A DNA stretch of 64,000 bases from Spirosoma lacussanchae (GTDB taxonomy: Bacteria > Bacteroidota > Bacteroidia > Cytophagales > Spirosomataceae), in contig NZ_SWJG01000005.1 in the NCBI RefSeq assembly GCF_005870035.1, positions 124,001-188,000 on the forward strand, in the 5' to 3' direction. This document shows, piece after piece, positions 36,014-44,069 of the stretch (positions within the stretch are counted from its first letter, which is position 1; the number at the start of each line of letters is the position of its first letter). The translations under genes and the position numbers were made by a program. Under the pieces are notes generated by a model. The model was not told the DNA's origin, did not search any database, and saw only the letters and a list, made by a program, of their open reading frames with translations.

Positions 36014-37720
36014 ATGACCCAGACTTATGTTTTGCCGGACCGCTGGTTCTATGCCCTTACGGCGGTTGGCGTGTTGCTAAATGCCACGGGCCTGTTTCCG
36101 CCCATACTCGAACCCGACGGAGCGCTCTACGCCTGTATTGCCAAAACGATGGCGCAGTCGGGCGATTTTGTCAATCTCTACGCCGTAGGGGCCGACTGGC
36201 TCGACAAGCCGCATTTCCCGTTCTGGGTGGTAGCGGCCAGCTTTCGGCTGTTTGGTGTCAATACCGTGGCGTATAAACTACCCGCGCTGCTGTTTTTTCT
36301 GGCCGGGGTAGTCTACACCTATCGGTTTGCGCGACTTACATACACAAAAGGTGTGGCGCAGGTCGCCGTACTGGTGTTGCTGACGGCTTTTCACGGGGTA
36401 CTGTCAAACAGCGATGTCCGGGCCGAGCCCTACCTGACGGGGCTTATTATTGGGGCAGTGTATCATTTCTGGCGGGTGTACCGCGGTGCCGACCGGGCAT
36501 CTGGCCAGTGGCTCCAGCTGGGGCTGGGGTCGTTGCTGACGGGCTGCGCGCTGATGACAAAGGGGGTTTTTGTGCTGGTGCCCATCGGCGCCGGCCTGGT
36601 GCTGCACTGGCTGCTGACGGGCAACTGGCGCGAACTACTACGGCCGCGCTGGTACGGGGCGGTGGCGCTGTCACTGCTGTTCACCCTGCCCGAAATCTAT
36701 TGCCTGTATCAGCAGTTCGACCTACATCCCGAAAAAGTAATTTTTGGGCAAACGGGGGTGTCGGGCGTGCGGTTTTTCTTCTGGGACAGCCAGTTCGGAC
36801 GGTTTTTCAATACCGGTCCGATCAAAGGCGAGGGCGACAAGTTCTTCTTTGTTCACACGCTTCTGTGGGCTTTTCTGCCGTGGTCGTTACCGCTCTACCT
36901 GGGCGTTGGCCGGGCCGTAGCTGGGCTACTTAAACGCCGGAATCCGCTGCCGGAGTACGTATCGCTGGGGTCGGGACTGGCTACGTTTGCCCTGTTCTCG
37001 CTGTCGGGCTTCCAGCTGCCCCACTACATGAATATCGTCTTTCCGTTCTTCGCTATCCTGACGGCTCAGTATCTGGTAAGTCTCTCGCCTGCGGTGCTGC
37101 GCCGGTGGACCCTGGGCCAGTCGGTTATCGGGGGGCTGCTGGTGGTGCTGTCGGTTGGGTTGCTGCTGGTGGCGCAGCCCGACTACCTGAGCGGAGCGCT
37201 GGGCTGGGTGGCGGCTATGGTGCTGGCTACGATACTGCTGTTCCGGACAACGGATCTGCTGTCGCTGATGGGGCGTATGGTGGCGGCTGTGCTGGTGCTG
37301 TTCGGGGTGGTGAACCTGTTTTTGTATCCGGCCTGGCTCGATTACATGGCGGGCCGAACGGCCGCCCGGCTGGTCAATGAACAACTGGCCCGCCCCCGGC
37401 CGGTTACGCTGCTCTACATGCCGGGAACGGGCGTTGGCGGGGGCAGTTTCTGGTCGTACGAGTTTTACGCCAGCGGACCAACGCGCTACGTCCGGTCCGA
37501 CTCGGCGGTGCAGGCGCAGCTCCGCCCGGGGCCACAGCTGACATTTACCACGGCTGCCGACGCTGACTCGCTGGCGGCCCGTGGATTCGGGATTCGTCGG
37601 CTGGCTACCTTGCCTTATTTCCACGTCAGCACCCTGTCGTACGAGTTTATCAACAAACAGACCCGCGCCAAAACCCTGGAGCCCTACGTGCTGGTGCAGG
37701 TCCGCAGCCGGGCTGACTAA
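36014..37720 (+). CDS. ArnT/PMT-like glycosyltransferase family 39 membrane protein
   Basis: A 568-residue inner-membrane glycosyltransferase with about eleven or twelve hydrophobic segments. The N-terminus has the GT39/GT83 pattern: an acidic first loop (FPPILEPDGALYACIAKTMAQSGDF) whose EPD resembles the catalytic Asp/Glu, then DWLDKPHFPFWVVAASFRLFG. Such enzymes move a sugar from a polyprenyl-phosphate donor to lipid A or protein on the periplasmic side. The C-terminal about 130 residues are a soluble periplasmic domain. It is divergent from the sigma-54 activator (73 bp between starts) and upstream of the transporter cluster. Acceptor unknown. Confidence 0.85.
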   Translation: MTQTYVLPDRWFYALTAVGVLLNATGLFPPILEPDGALYACIAKTMAQSGDFVNLYAVGADWLDKPHFPFWVVAASFRLFGVNTVAYKLPALLFFLAGVVYTYRFARLTYTKGVAQVAVLVLLTAFHGVLSNSDVRAEPYLTGLIIGAVYHFWRVYRGADRASGQWLQLGLGSLLTGCALMTKGVFVLVPIGAGLVLHWLLTGNWRELLRPRWYGAVALSLLFTLPEIYCLYQQFDLHPEKVIFGQTGVSGVRFFFWDSQFGRFFNTGPIKGEGDKFFFVHTLLWAFLPWSLPLYLGVGRAVAGLLKRRNPLPEYVSLGSGLATFALFSLSGFQLPHYMNIVFPFFAILTAQYLVSLSPAVLRRWTLGQSVIGGLLVVLSVGLLLVAQPDYLSGALGWVAAMVLATILLFRTTDLLSLMGRMVAAVLVLFGVVNLFLYPAWLDYMAGRTAARLVNEQLARPRPVTLLYMPGTGVGGGSFWSYEFYASGPTRYVRSDSAVQAQLRPGPQLTFTTAADADSLAARGFGIRRLATLPYFHVSTLSYEFINKQTRAKTLEPYVLVQVRSRAD

Positions 37721-37748
37721 AGACCGGGTGCTGAAAGCGGACAGGAAA

Positions 37749-37764
37749 TGTCCGATAGCGGACA
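37749..37764. promoter_or_regulatory. Palindromic enhancer site upstream of the membrane-fusion gene
   Basis: TGTCCG-atag-CGGACA is a perfect 6-bp inverted repeat with a 4-bp spacer. A third half-site, CGGACAG, lies at 37738-37744. Its centre is about 89 bp before the predicted transcript start. The same layout recurs at 43951-43966. Confidence 0.6.
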
Positions 37765-37818
37765 GCCAGGCTCGCGAATGTGTCAGTAACTAACTCGTTA
37801 TCAGAGTTGTAGTAAAAT

Positions 37819-37834
37819 TGGCATAGCATTGGCA
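37819..37834 (+). promoter_or_regulatory. Sigma-54 (-24/-12) promoter of the transporter cluster
   Basis: TGGCATAGCATTGGCA matches the consensus TGGCAYRNNNNTTGCW at every defined position but one (G for T at position 13). The GG and GC pairs have the required 10-bp spacing. Transcription would start near 37845, 54 bp before the start codon at 37899. Confidence 0.7.
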
Positions 37835-37898
37835 CAATCAGGGGTAAATGACCAGGTTCGAGTAGTTGCTGCTCGTTTGCCTTTTGACACGTTAACTT

Positions 37899-39146
37899 AT
37901 GGATCGCGCCTTACCTAAACGCTTCTGGACTCAACAACGCCTGCTGCTTTCGGGCGGTAGTGTACTGATTCTGGGTTTGCTGGCTTACACGCTTTTTTTC
38001 GCCGACCGCCGTTCGAAACTGAACGTCGAGAAAGACAAGATCACCGTATCAGCCGTAACGACCGGCCCCTTTGAAGATTTTATTGCGGTAACGGGCGTGG
38101 TGATGCCGCTGAAAACGATCCGGCTCGATGCCATCGAGGGGGGCTACGTCACCGATAAACTGGTGGAGGGCGGTACCCAGGTGCAGAAAGGGCAGGTATT
38201 GCTCAAGCTGGAAAACCAGAACCTCAAGCTCAGCTTCCTGCAATCTGAAACGGAAGCCAACCGACTCGTCAACGATCTCCAGAACACCCGCCAGCGGCTG
38301 CAGATCGAACGCTTTACCCTCCGCAAAACCCTGGCCGACCTCGACGCGCAGATCGAGCAGGCCAAAGATGCCTACGACCGGCAGGTCAAGCTCTTCAAAG
38401 ACAAGGTCGTTTCGGAAGAAGATTACCTGAAGGCCAAACGCACGTACGAGCGGCTGTCGGGGCAGCGGAAGATCGAGATCGAGTCGCAGAAATACCAGGA
38501 AGACAACGCCCGGATACAGATCAAACAGCTCGAAGAGACGCTGGCCCGCACGCAGCGCAACGTGGCGCTCTGGCAGCAAACCCTCGATAATCTGGTCGTG
38601 AAGGCACCCGTAACGGGCCAGCTGTCCAGCATCGACGTGGAGGTGGGGTCGAACATCAACCGGGGGCAGAATATTGGCCAGATCGATGACCTGAACGGGT
38701 TCAAGATGCGGGTCGGGGTCGATGAACACTACATCAGCCGGGTATTTGCCGGTCTGAACGGCTCTTTCGAGTTCAACGGTAAAACCCACGCCCTGACTAT
38801 CAGCCGGGTGTATCCGGAGGTGAAAAGTGGCCGCTTCGAGGTCGATATGATTTTTCCGAACGGCGCACCGGCGGGTATCAAACGGGGGCAGTCGTCGCCG
38901 ATTCAGCTGGAGCTGGGCAAAGCGGCTCAGGCTACGCTGTTGCCGGTGGGTGGTTTCTTCTCCGATACGGGCGGTAACTGGGTCTACGTAGTCGACAAGT
39001 CGGGCAAACGGGCTACCAAGCGCCCAATCACCCTGGGTCGCAAAAATCCCGAATATTACGAGGTGCTGGAAGGTCTCCAGCCCAGCGAGCAGGTCATCAC
39101 CAGCAGCTACGAGAATTTCGGGGATAACGAAGTGTTGGAATTTTAA
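37899..39146 (+). CDS. Membrane-fusion (HlyD/MacA-type) periplasmic adaptor
   Basis: A 415-residue adaptor. One membrane helix at about 14-32 anchors it. A lipoyl/biotinyl half-motif follows (VTDKLVEGGTQVQKGQVLLKLEN), then a long coiled coil at about 105-215 (rich in Gln, Glu, Lys, Arg), the second lipoyl half (VVKAPVTGQLSSIDVEVGSNINRGQNIGQI) and a beta-barrel/MP domain to the end. It should bridge an inner-membrane ABC transporter to an outer-membrane channel. No outer-membrane factor gene is present in the window. A sigma-54 promoter precedes it. It is the first gene of the cluster, with the ATPase gene 49 bp downstream. Confidence 0.93.
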   Translation: MDRALPKRFWTQQRLLLSGGSVLILGLLAYTLFFADRRSKLNVEKDKITVSAVTTGPFEDFIAVTGVVMPLKTIRLDAIEGGYVTDKLVEGGTQVQKGQVLLKLENQNLKLSFLQSETEANRLVNDLQNTRQRLQIERFTLRKTLADLDAQIEQAKDAYDRQVKLFKDKVVSEEDYLKAKRTYERLSGQRKIEIESQKYQEDNARIQIKQLEETLARTQRNVALWQQTLDNLVVKAPVTGQLSSIDVEVGSNINRGQNIGQIDDLNGFKMRVGVDEHYISRVFAGLNGSFEFNGKTHALTISRVYPEVKSGRFEVDMIFPNGAPAGIKRGQSSPIQLELGKAAQATLLPVGGFFSDTGGNWVYVVDKSGKRATKRPITLGRKNPEYYEVLEGLQPSEQVITSSYENFGDNEVLEF

Positions 39147-39195
39147 TCGGTTGCCAGGAAAACCCAGTCTGTCTATCCCTGTCCAGAATATAACT

Positions 39196-39873
39196 ATGAT
39201 CCAGACAATTAACCTTCAGAAACTGTTTGCTACCGAAGAAGTAGAAACCACCGCCCTCAATGGCATTTCGATGGACGTCAAAGACGGGGAGTTCGTCGCC
39301 ATCATGGGGCCGTCGGGTTGCGGCAAATCGACCCTGCTCAATATTCTGGGTCTGCTCGATAACCCTACCGACGGCGAATATAATTTCTACGGTACGGCGG
39401 TGGCGAGGATGACCGAACGCCAGCGCGCCCAGCTGCGTAAAGGCAGTATCGGCTTTGTGTTCCAGAGCTTCAACCTGATCGATGAGCTGACGGTCTACGA
39501 AAACGTCGAGCTGCCGTTGCTCTACCTGAAAACCCCCGCCGACGAGCGCAAACAGCGCGTGGAGGCCGCCCTGGAGCGGATGGCTATCATGCACCGCCGT
39601 AATCACTTCCCGCAGCAGCTGTCGGGTGGTCAGCAGCAGCGTACAGCCATTGCCCGGGCGGTCGTGGCCAAGCCCAAACTGATCCTGGCCGATGAGCCGA
39701 CGGGTAACCTCGACTCGAAAAACGGCGAAGAGGTCATGAAACTCCTCGGTGAGCTGAACGACGAGGGTACGACCATCATCATGGTAACCCACTCGCCCTA
39801 CGACGCCGGTTTCGCCCACCGCATCGTAAACCTGTTCGACGGTAAAGTCGTCACCGAGAACTTCCACGTGTAA
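39196..39873 (+). CDS. MacB/LolD-type ABC transporter ATP-binding protein
   Basis: A 225-residue ATPase with all motifs: Walker [10 protein letters not shown] (38-46), Q-loop FQSFNLI, signature LSGGQQQR near 144, Walker [13 protein letters not shown], and the switch His in VTHSP. It belongs to the LolD/MacB/FtsE branch that works with FtsX-type permeases. The start at 39196 ([10 protein letters not shown]) is the usual family start; the frame is open from 39151. It is the only ATPase gene among seven large permease genes, so it may serve several of them. Confidence 0.95.
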   Translation: MIQTINLQKLFATEEVETTALNGISMDVKDGEFVAIMGPSGCGKSTLLNILGLLDNPTDGEYNFYGTAVARMTERQRAQLRKGSIGFVFQSFNLIDELTVYENVELPLLYLKTPADERKQRVEAALERMAIMHRRNHFPQQLSGGQQQRTAIARAVVAKPKLILADEPTGNLDSKNGEEVMKLLGELNDEGTTIIMVTHSPYDAGFAHRIVNLFDGKVVTENFHV

Positions 39874-39906
39874 AGATCGGCCCGGCCGGTTACGATCGCC
39901 CGCGCC

Positions 39907-39944
39907 TGTCACCGTGGTCCGTGTCCCCACGGACCACGGTGACA
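39907..39944. repeat. Hairpin repeat (family B), 17-bp perfect stem
   Basis: tgtcaccgtggtccgtg (39907-39923) pairs with 39928-39944, with a tccc loop. The core ccgtgtccccacgg recurs at 59125-59138. It lies between the ATPase and first permease genes and may modulate the downstream message. Confidence 0.65.
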
Positions 39945-39994
39945 ACGGCCTACGGTCAGGAGACCGCTTGATTCGCCTATAAACGTTACCCTTT

Positions 39995-42376
39995 ATGTTT
40001 CGGAATTATTTGACAATCGCCCTGCGGACGCTGTGGCGTAACCGGCTGTTTACGGCTATCAACGTAGTGGGGCTATCGGTCGGGCTGGCTTGTGTGGTTG
40101 TGCTGGTGCTGTTTGCCCAGCAGGCGCTGACCTTCGACGGATTTCATGCGCAGATCGATCGGATCTATTCGGTGCAGACGCAGTCTGACGACCAGGCCTA
40201 CAACCAGACCGTATACCCGATTCTCGATCAGATGCTTCGCGATTACCCCGAGATCGAGACCGGAACCCACGTGCAGAGCTGGAATAACCCCTGGATTCAG
40301 TATGGCGATAAATACATTCAGAAGCAGACGGCCTATGTCGACTCTACCTTCTTCCGCATTTTCAGCTTTCCGCTCAAGTATGGCGATCCGGCTACGGCCC
40401 TGCGCCAGAAACGATCGGTCGTACTCAGCGACGAAACAGCACAGAGCCTGTTTGGGGATGTGAACCCGGTTGGAAAGGCCGTCACCCTGGACGATTCGCT
40501 GTCCTATACCATTACGGGCGTGCTGGACAAAATACCGTCTAATTCGTCGCAGCAGTTCGAGGTGCTGATGCCAGCGGCCAACCTGATGGATTTTCCGGGC
40601 TTCAGCGAAAACGCCGACTGGTACAACGGCTTCGCTACGGTCTTTGTGCTGCTTCGGCCCGATGCCGACAAAGCCCGGCTGGAAGCCAAACTGCCGCAGC
40701 TCGTCAAAAAACACTTCGCGCCGGAAGGGCAGAAGCGCATCATCCGGCTGGGAGCCTATAAAGAGTTTATTCATACCGAAAATCCTACCTTTTCGAACCT
40801 GATTTACGGAGCCGTTACGATTGCTGCCTTTCTGCTGATTATCATCAGTATCAACCTGATCAACCTCAATACGGCGTCGGCGCTGCCGAGGGCCAAAGAG
40901 GTAGCCATGCGGCAGGTGGTCGGCGCCACGCGCCAGCTGGTGCTTCGTCAGTTCTGGGTCGAATCCGGGCTGGTGGTGCTGGCATCGCTGGCCTTGTCGG
41001 TCCTGTTTGCCATATTTTTCCTGATTCCGCGTTTCAACCAGCTGCGTGACGGTCGTATGCAGCTGGAAATTGCGTGGGCAACCGACTACCCGACCATACT
41101 GACGGTTGCCGGTATTGCCATTCTGGTGGCGCTGGTAGCGGGTACATACCCGGCTCTGTATCTGTTGGGCCTGAAAACGACTGAGGCCGTAAAAGGTAAA
41201 CTCGCGGCCAGTCCCGGCCGGGGTCGCCTGCGGCAGAACGCTCTGATTGTACTCCAGTTCACCCTGGCAGTTATCTTTATCCTCGGCACGATCGGGTTGC
41301 GGGAGCAGATCCAGTTTATGAAACAGGCCGACCTGGGCTACGATAAAGACAAGGTGCTGATGTTTAAAACCGATCTGGCTTACCGGAACGAAGCGGCTGC
41401 CCGATCGCAGGGCCAGGCTATTCTGGCTAAACTCCGGCAGAACCCCAATGTGGTTTCGTTCACCAGCTCGGAGGTGACGCCGGTTGACTTCTGGAACAAT
41501 TTCAACAGCTACTACCCCGACGGCGATGAGGCCCGGCAGGTGCGTATCCGACACGTAGCGGGGGCCGTCGGCTTTACCGAAACGTTTAAAATTCCGCTCC
41601 TCGAAGGCCGCAACTTTTCGGACAAGACACCGGCCGATTCGGTCAACCACGCGGTCATCCTGAACGAGTCGGCTATGAAAGCCTTTGGCTGGAAAACGGC
41701 GGTCGGTAAGAAGCTGCGCCAGCTGAATAATAACGAGGTTTTCACGGTTGTTGGTGTCACTAAAGATTATCATTACCGCAACCTGAAAGAGCGGGTCGAG
41801 CCCATGCTGCAGTGGTACGGCGGTCGGGAGCAGCTGAGCAGCTTCCTGTCGGTGCGGCTGGCTGATGAAGACAAGGCCCCGGCGCTGATCCGGGAGCTGG
41901 AAACGCAGTTCGGGAAAATACCGGCCCGCCGAACGCTGTCGTATGTCTATCTGGCCGACGAGATTGGAAAGGCTTACCAGTCGATCGAAAGTATCTGGCG
42001 GATGGTCAGCTTCGTGACTATAGTAGCCATCCTGATCGCGTGCGCGGGTATTTTCGGACTGATCTCGCTCGTGGCCCGGCAGCGAACCAAAGAGATTGGC
42101 GTTCGGAAAGTGCTGGGGGCCTCGGTGGTCAGTATAGCCGCGCTGCTCTCGTCCGACTTTATGAAACTGGTGGCGCTGGCTATCCTGATTGCCTCGCCCC
42201 TGGGCTGGTGGCTGGGGGTTAAACTGCTCTCTTATTTTGCCTACCATACCCAGGTACAATGGTGGTACATTGCGGTGGCGGCTTTGCTGGCGATCGGCAT
42301 TGCGCTGGGGTCGGTTATTTTTCAGGCCATTCGGGCCGCACTCATGAATCCTGTCAAAGCCATTAGAACCGAATGA
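39995..42376 (+). CDS. Large FtsX/MacB-type ABC permease 1
   Basis: A 793-residue permease with the duplicated layout of MacB_PCD plus FtsX domains. TM1 is at about 20-42, a periplasmic domain runs to about 270, and TM2-TM4 are at about 275-400. TM5 at about 412-432 is followed by a second periplasmic domain, and TM6-TM8 at about 670-785. The coupling loop RTKEIGVRKVLGASVVS (about 696-712) is the family hallmark. It lies 121 bp after the ATPase gene and is its most likely partner. It ends in AALMNPVKAIRTE, as do its paralogues. A perfect 44-nt hairpin follows its stop. Cargo is unknown; MacB relatives export peptides or lipoproteins. Confidence 0.93.
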   Translation: MFRNYLTIALRTLWRNRLFTAINVVGLSVGLACVVVLVLFAQQALTFDGFHAQIDRIYSVQTQSDDQAYNQTVYPILDQMLRDYPEIETGTHVQSWNNPWIQYGDKYIQKQTAYVDSTFFRIFSFPLKYGDPATALRQKRSVVLSDETAQSLFGDVNPVGKAVTLDDSLSYTITGVLDKIPSNSSQQFEVLMPAANLMDFPGFSENADWYNGFATVFVLLRPDADKARLEAKLPQLVKKHFAPEGQKRIIRLGAYKEFIHTENPTFSNLIYGAVTIAAFLLIIISINLINLNTASALPRAKEVAMRQVVGATRQLVLRQFWVESGLVVLASLALSVLFAIFFLIPRFNQLRDGRMQLEIAWATDYPTILTVAGIAILVALVAGTYPALYLLGLKTTEAVKGKLAASPGRGRLRQNALIVLQFTLAVIFILGTIGLREQIQFMKQADLGYDKDKVLMFKTDLAYRNEAAARSQGQAILAKLRQNPNVVSFTSSEVTPVDFWNNFNSYYPDGDEARQVRIRHVAGAVGFTETFKIPLLEGRNFSDKTPADSVNHAVILNESAMKAFGWKTAVGKKLRQLNNNEVFTVVGVTKDYHYRNLKERVEPMLQWYGGREQLSSFLSVRLADEDKAPALIRELETQFGKIPARRTLSYVYLADEIGKAYQSIESIWRMVSFVTIVAILIACAGIFGLISLVARQRTKEIGVRKVLGASVVSIAALLSSDFMKLVALAILIASPLGWWLGVKLLSYFAYHTQVQWWYIAVAALLAIGIALGSVIFQAIRAALMNPVKAIRTE

Positions 42377-42378
42377 AA

Positions 42379-42422
42379 ACCGATCTCACCACTGCCAGGT
42401 TCCTGGCAGTGGTGAGATCGGT
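42379..42422. terminator. Perfect 44-nt inverted repeat after permease 1
   Basis: The arms at 42379-42399 and 42402-42422 are 21 nt each and pair without mismatch; the two central bases are tt. There is no downstream T-run. It begins 2 bp after the permease stop, so it could act as a transcription terminator, a 3'-end-stabilising stem, or an unrelated repeat. Confidence 0.7.
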
Positions 42423-42472
42423 CGCTGGGAGCGGAAACAGTAACTGCGAACAGGTGCCTTCTTTTCGGGGCA

Positions 42473-43606
42473 ATGACATCGATTCGTACCACCATAGTAG
42501 TCGTTATGGGCGGCTGGCTGCTGACCGGCTGGGCTTCGGCGCAAAAACTGCCTTCTGCCCGCGCCATCCGGCAAACCATGACCCTGGCCAACGACTACTT
42601 TATGAAGACCTGGCCCGATCCCGGCCTCGACATCGTAACCAACAAAGTCCGGCCCAGCAACATCTGGACCCGCGCCGTGTACTACGAAGGGCTCATGGCG
42701 CTCTACGGCCTCGATCCGCAGCCGCGCTACCTCGACTATGCCCTGGACTGGGGGCAGAAACACCGCTGGGGACTTCGGTCGGGCGTTACTACCCGCAACG
42801 CCGACGACCAGTGCTGCGGCCAAACCTACATCGATCTTTACCAGCTTGACCGGCAGCCCGAACGCATCCGCGCCATAAAAACATCCATCGACGCCATGAT
42901 GCAGAGCCAGACCGTAAGCGACTGGACCTGGATCGATGCGCTGCAAATGGCCATGCCGGTGTTTGCCAGACTGGGCGTGCTCGAAAAGAACCCGGCTTAT
43001 TTTGAGGCTATGTATCGACTCTACTGGCATACGAAAACGGTGGAGGGCGGCAAAGGTCTGTACAATCCGGTCGATAAGCTGTGGTGGCGTGACAAAGACT
43101 TTGTGCCGCCCTACAAAGAGCCTAATGGTCAGGACTGCTACTGGTCGCGGGGAAACGGCTGGGTGGTGGCCGCCCTGGTTCGGGTGCTGGACATCATGCC
43201 CGCCGACGCCCCCCACCGCGACGAGTACCAGCAAACCTACCTCGACATGATGCAGGCTATCAAGCCGTTGCAGCGCCCCGATGGGTTCTGGAACGTCAGT
43301 CTGCACGATGCCAGCCAGTTCGGGGGTAAGGAGCTGACCGGTACCGCGCTGTTTGTATACGGCATGGCCTGGGGTATGAACCACGGTTTGCTGAGCCGCA
43401 AAGAATACGGGCCGGTGGTGGCCAAAGCCTGGAACGCCATAGCTACTGAGGCCGTGCATCCAACCGGTTTTCTGGGCTACGTGCAGGGAACTGGTAAAGA
43501 ACCCAAAGACGGACAGCCCGTTACCTATACCAGCAAACCCGATTTTGAAGACTATGGGTTGGGATGCCTGCTGCTGGCCGGTACCGAACTCTGCAAACTG
43601 AACTAA
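42473..43606 (+). CDS. GH88/GH105-family unsaturated glucuronyl or rhamnogalacturonyl hydrolase
   Basis: A 377-residue secreted (alpha/alpha)6-barrel enzyme with a signal peptide ([15 protein letters not shown]). The general acid Asp155 lies in [12 protein letters not shown], equivalent to Asp143 of YteR. The second signature [17 protein letters not shown] is intact and typical of GH105/GH88. It removes the unsaturated uronic acid left by polysaccharide lyases acting on pectin (rhamnogalacturonan). No lyase is present in the window. The gene is followed 4 bp later by an L-rhamnose mutarotase, which supports a rhamnogalacturonan role. Its position inside the permease array is odd. Confidence 0.9.
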   Translation: MTSIRTTIVVVMGGWLLTGWASAQKLPSARAIRQTMTLANDYFMKTWPDPGLDIVTNKVRPSNIWTRAVYYEGLMALYGLDPQPRYLDYALDWGQKHRWGLRSGVTTRNADDQCCGQTYIDLYQLDRQPERIRAIKTSIDAMMQSQTVSDWTWIDALQMAMPVFARLGVLEKNPAYFEAMYRLYWHTKTVEGGKGLYNPVDKLWWRDKDFVPPYKEPNGQDCYWSRGNGWVVAALVRVLDIMPADAPHRDEYQQTYLDMMQAIKPLQRPDGFWNVSLHDASQFGGKELTGTALFVYGMAWGMNHGLLSRKEYGPVVAKAWNAIATEAVHPTGFLGYVQGTGKEPKDGQPVTYTSKPDFEDYGLGCLLLAGTELCKLN

Positions 43607-43610
43607 ACCT

Positions 43611-43925
43611 ATGCTGCCCATTGCCTTTACGATGCAGCTCAAGCCCGGCAACGAAGCCGAGTACAAGCGCCGACACGATGAAATCTGGCCTGAACTGGCG
43701 GCTGCACTCCGCGAAGCGGGCATCAGCGACTACGCCATTTTTCTCGATCACCGCACCGGTACGCTGTTTGCCGTACAGAAGCGTACCGACGGGCATACGG
43801 CCGATCAGCTGCCCGACCTGCCGGTTGTGCAGCGCTGGTGGGCCTACATGGCCGATCTGATGGAGACGAACCCTGACCACTCGCCCGTTACGGCCCCGCT
43901 CGAGCCGGTGTTTTACCTGCCCTGA
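43611..43925 (+). CDS. rhaM: L-rhamnose mutarotase
   Basis: A 104-residue cytoplasmic enzyme of the dimeric alpha/beta-barrel family that interconverts alpha- and beta-L-rhamnose. Visible are the N-terminal [25 protein letters not shown] with its conserved His and Trp, the middle [17 protein letters not shown], and the C-terminal [19 protein letters not shown], where the tryptophans and the Asp-His pair line the pocket. Length is normal. Four bases separate it from the GH105 stop, so the two are co-transcribed as a small pectin/rhamnose unit. Confidence 0.94.
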   Translation: MLPIAFTMQLKPGNEAEYKRRHDEIWPELAAALREAGISDYAIFLDHRTGTLFAVQKRTDGHTADQLPDLPVVQRWWAYMADLMETNPDHSPVTAPLEPVFYLP

Positions 43926-43950
43926 CCGGCTGTCCGCAAACGAACGGCTC

Positions 43951-43966
43951 CGTCCGAATACGGACA
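43951..43966. promoter_or_regulatory. Palindromic enhancer site upstream of permease 2
   Basis: CGTCCG-aata-CGGACA has the same half-sites and 4-bp spacer as the site at 37749, with one arm mismatch. An extra half-site TGTCCG lies at 43931-43936. The sigma-54-like promoter starts 68 bp downstream, against 70 bp at the first site. Confidence 0.6.
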
Positions 43967-44018
43967 GCTTAGTAATTTATTTTTAAAAATATCATCTGAA
44001 AATCAGTGTGTTATAGCC

Positions 44019-44034
44019 TGGTATGACATTTGGG
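44019..44034 (+). promoter_or_regulatory. Sigma-54-like promoter of permease 2
   Basis: TGGTATGACATTTGGG matches TGGCAYRNNNNTTGCW except for T at position 4 and GG in place of the final CW. The -24 GG and its spacing are intact. Predicted transcript start near 44045, 25 bp before the start codon (44070). Weaker than the 37819 site. Confidence 0.5.
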
Positions 44035-44069
44035 AATGACGTTGACAGTTCAACTTTTGGTAGGCTGTC

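Noticed and set aside
40073..42259. A 728-codon open frame on the minus strand
   Set aside because: It lies antisense inside permease 1, has no recognisable domain and is rich in Arg, Gln and His, as expected from the reverse complement of a GC-rich gene.
42473..43925. A mobile element carrying the GH105-rhaM pair
   Set aside because: No transposase, integrase or target-site duplication is visible; the 44-nt hairpin is on one side only.
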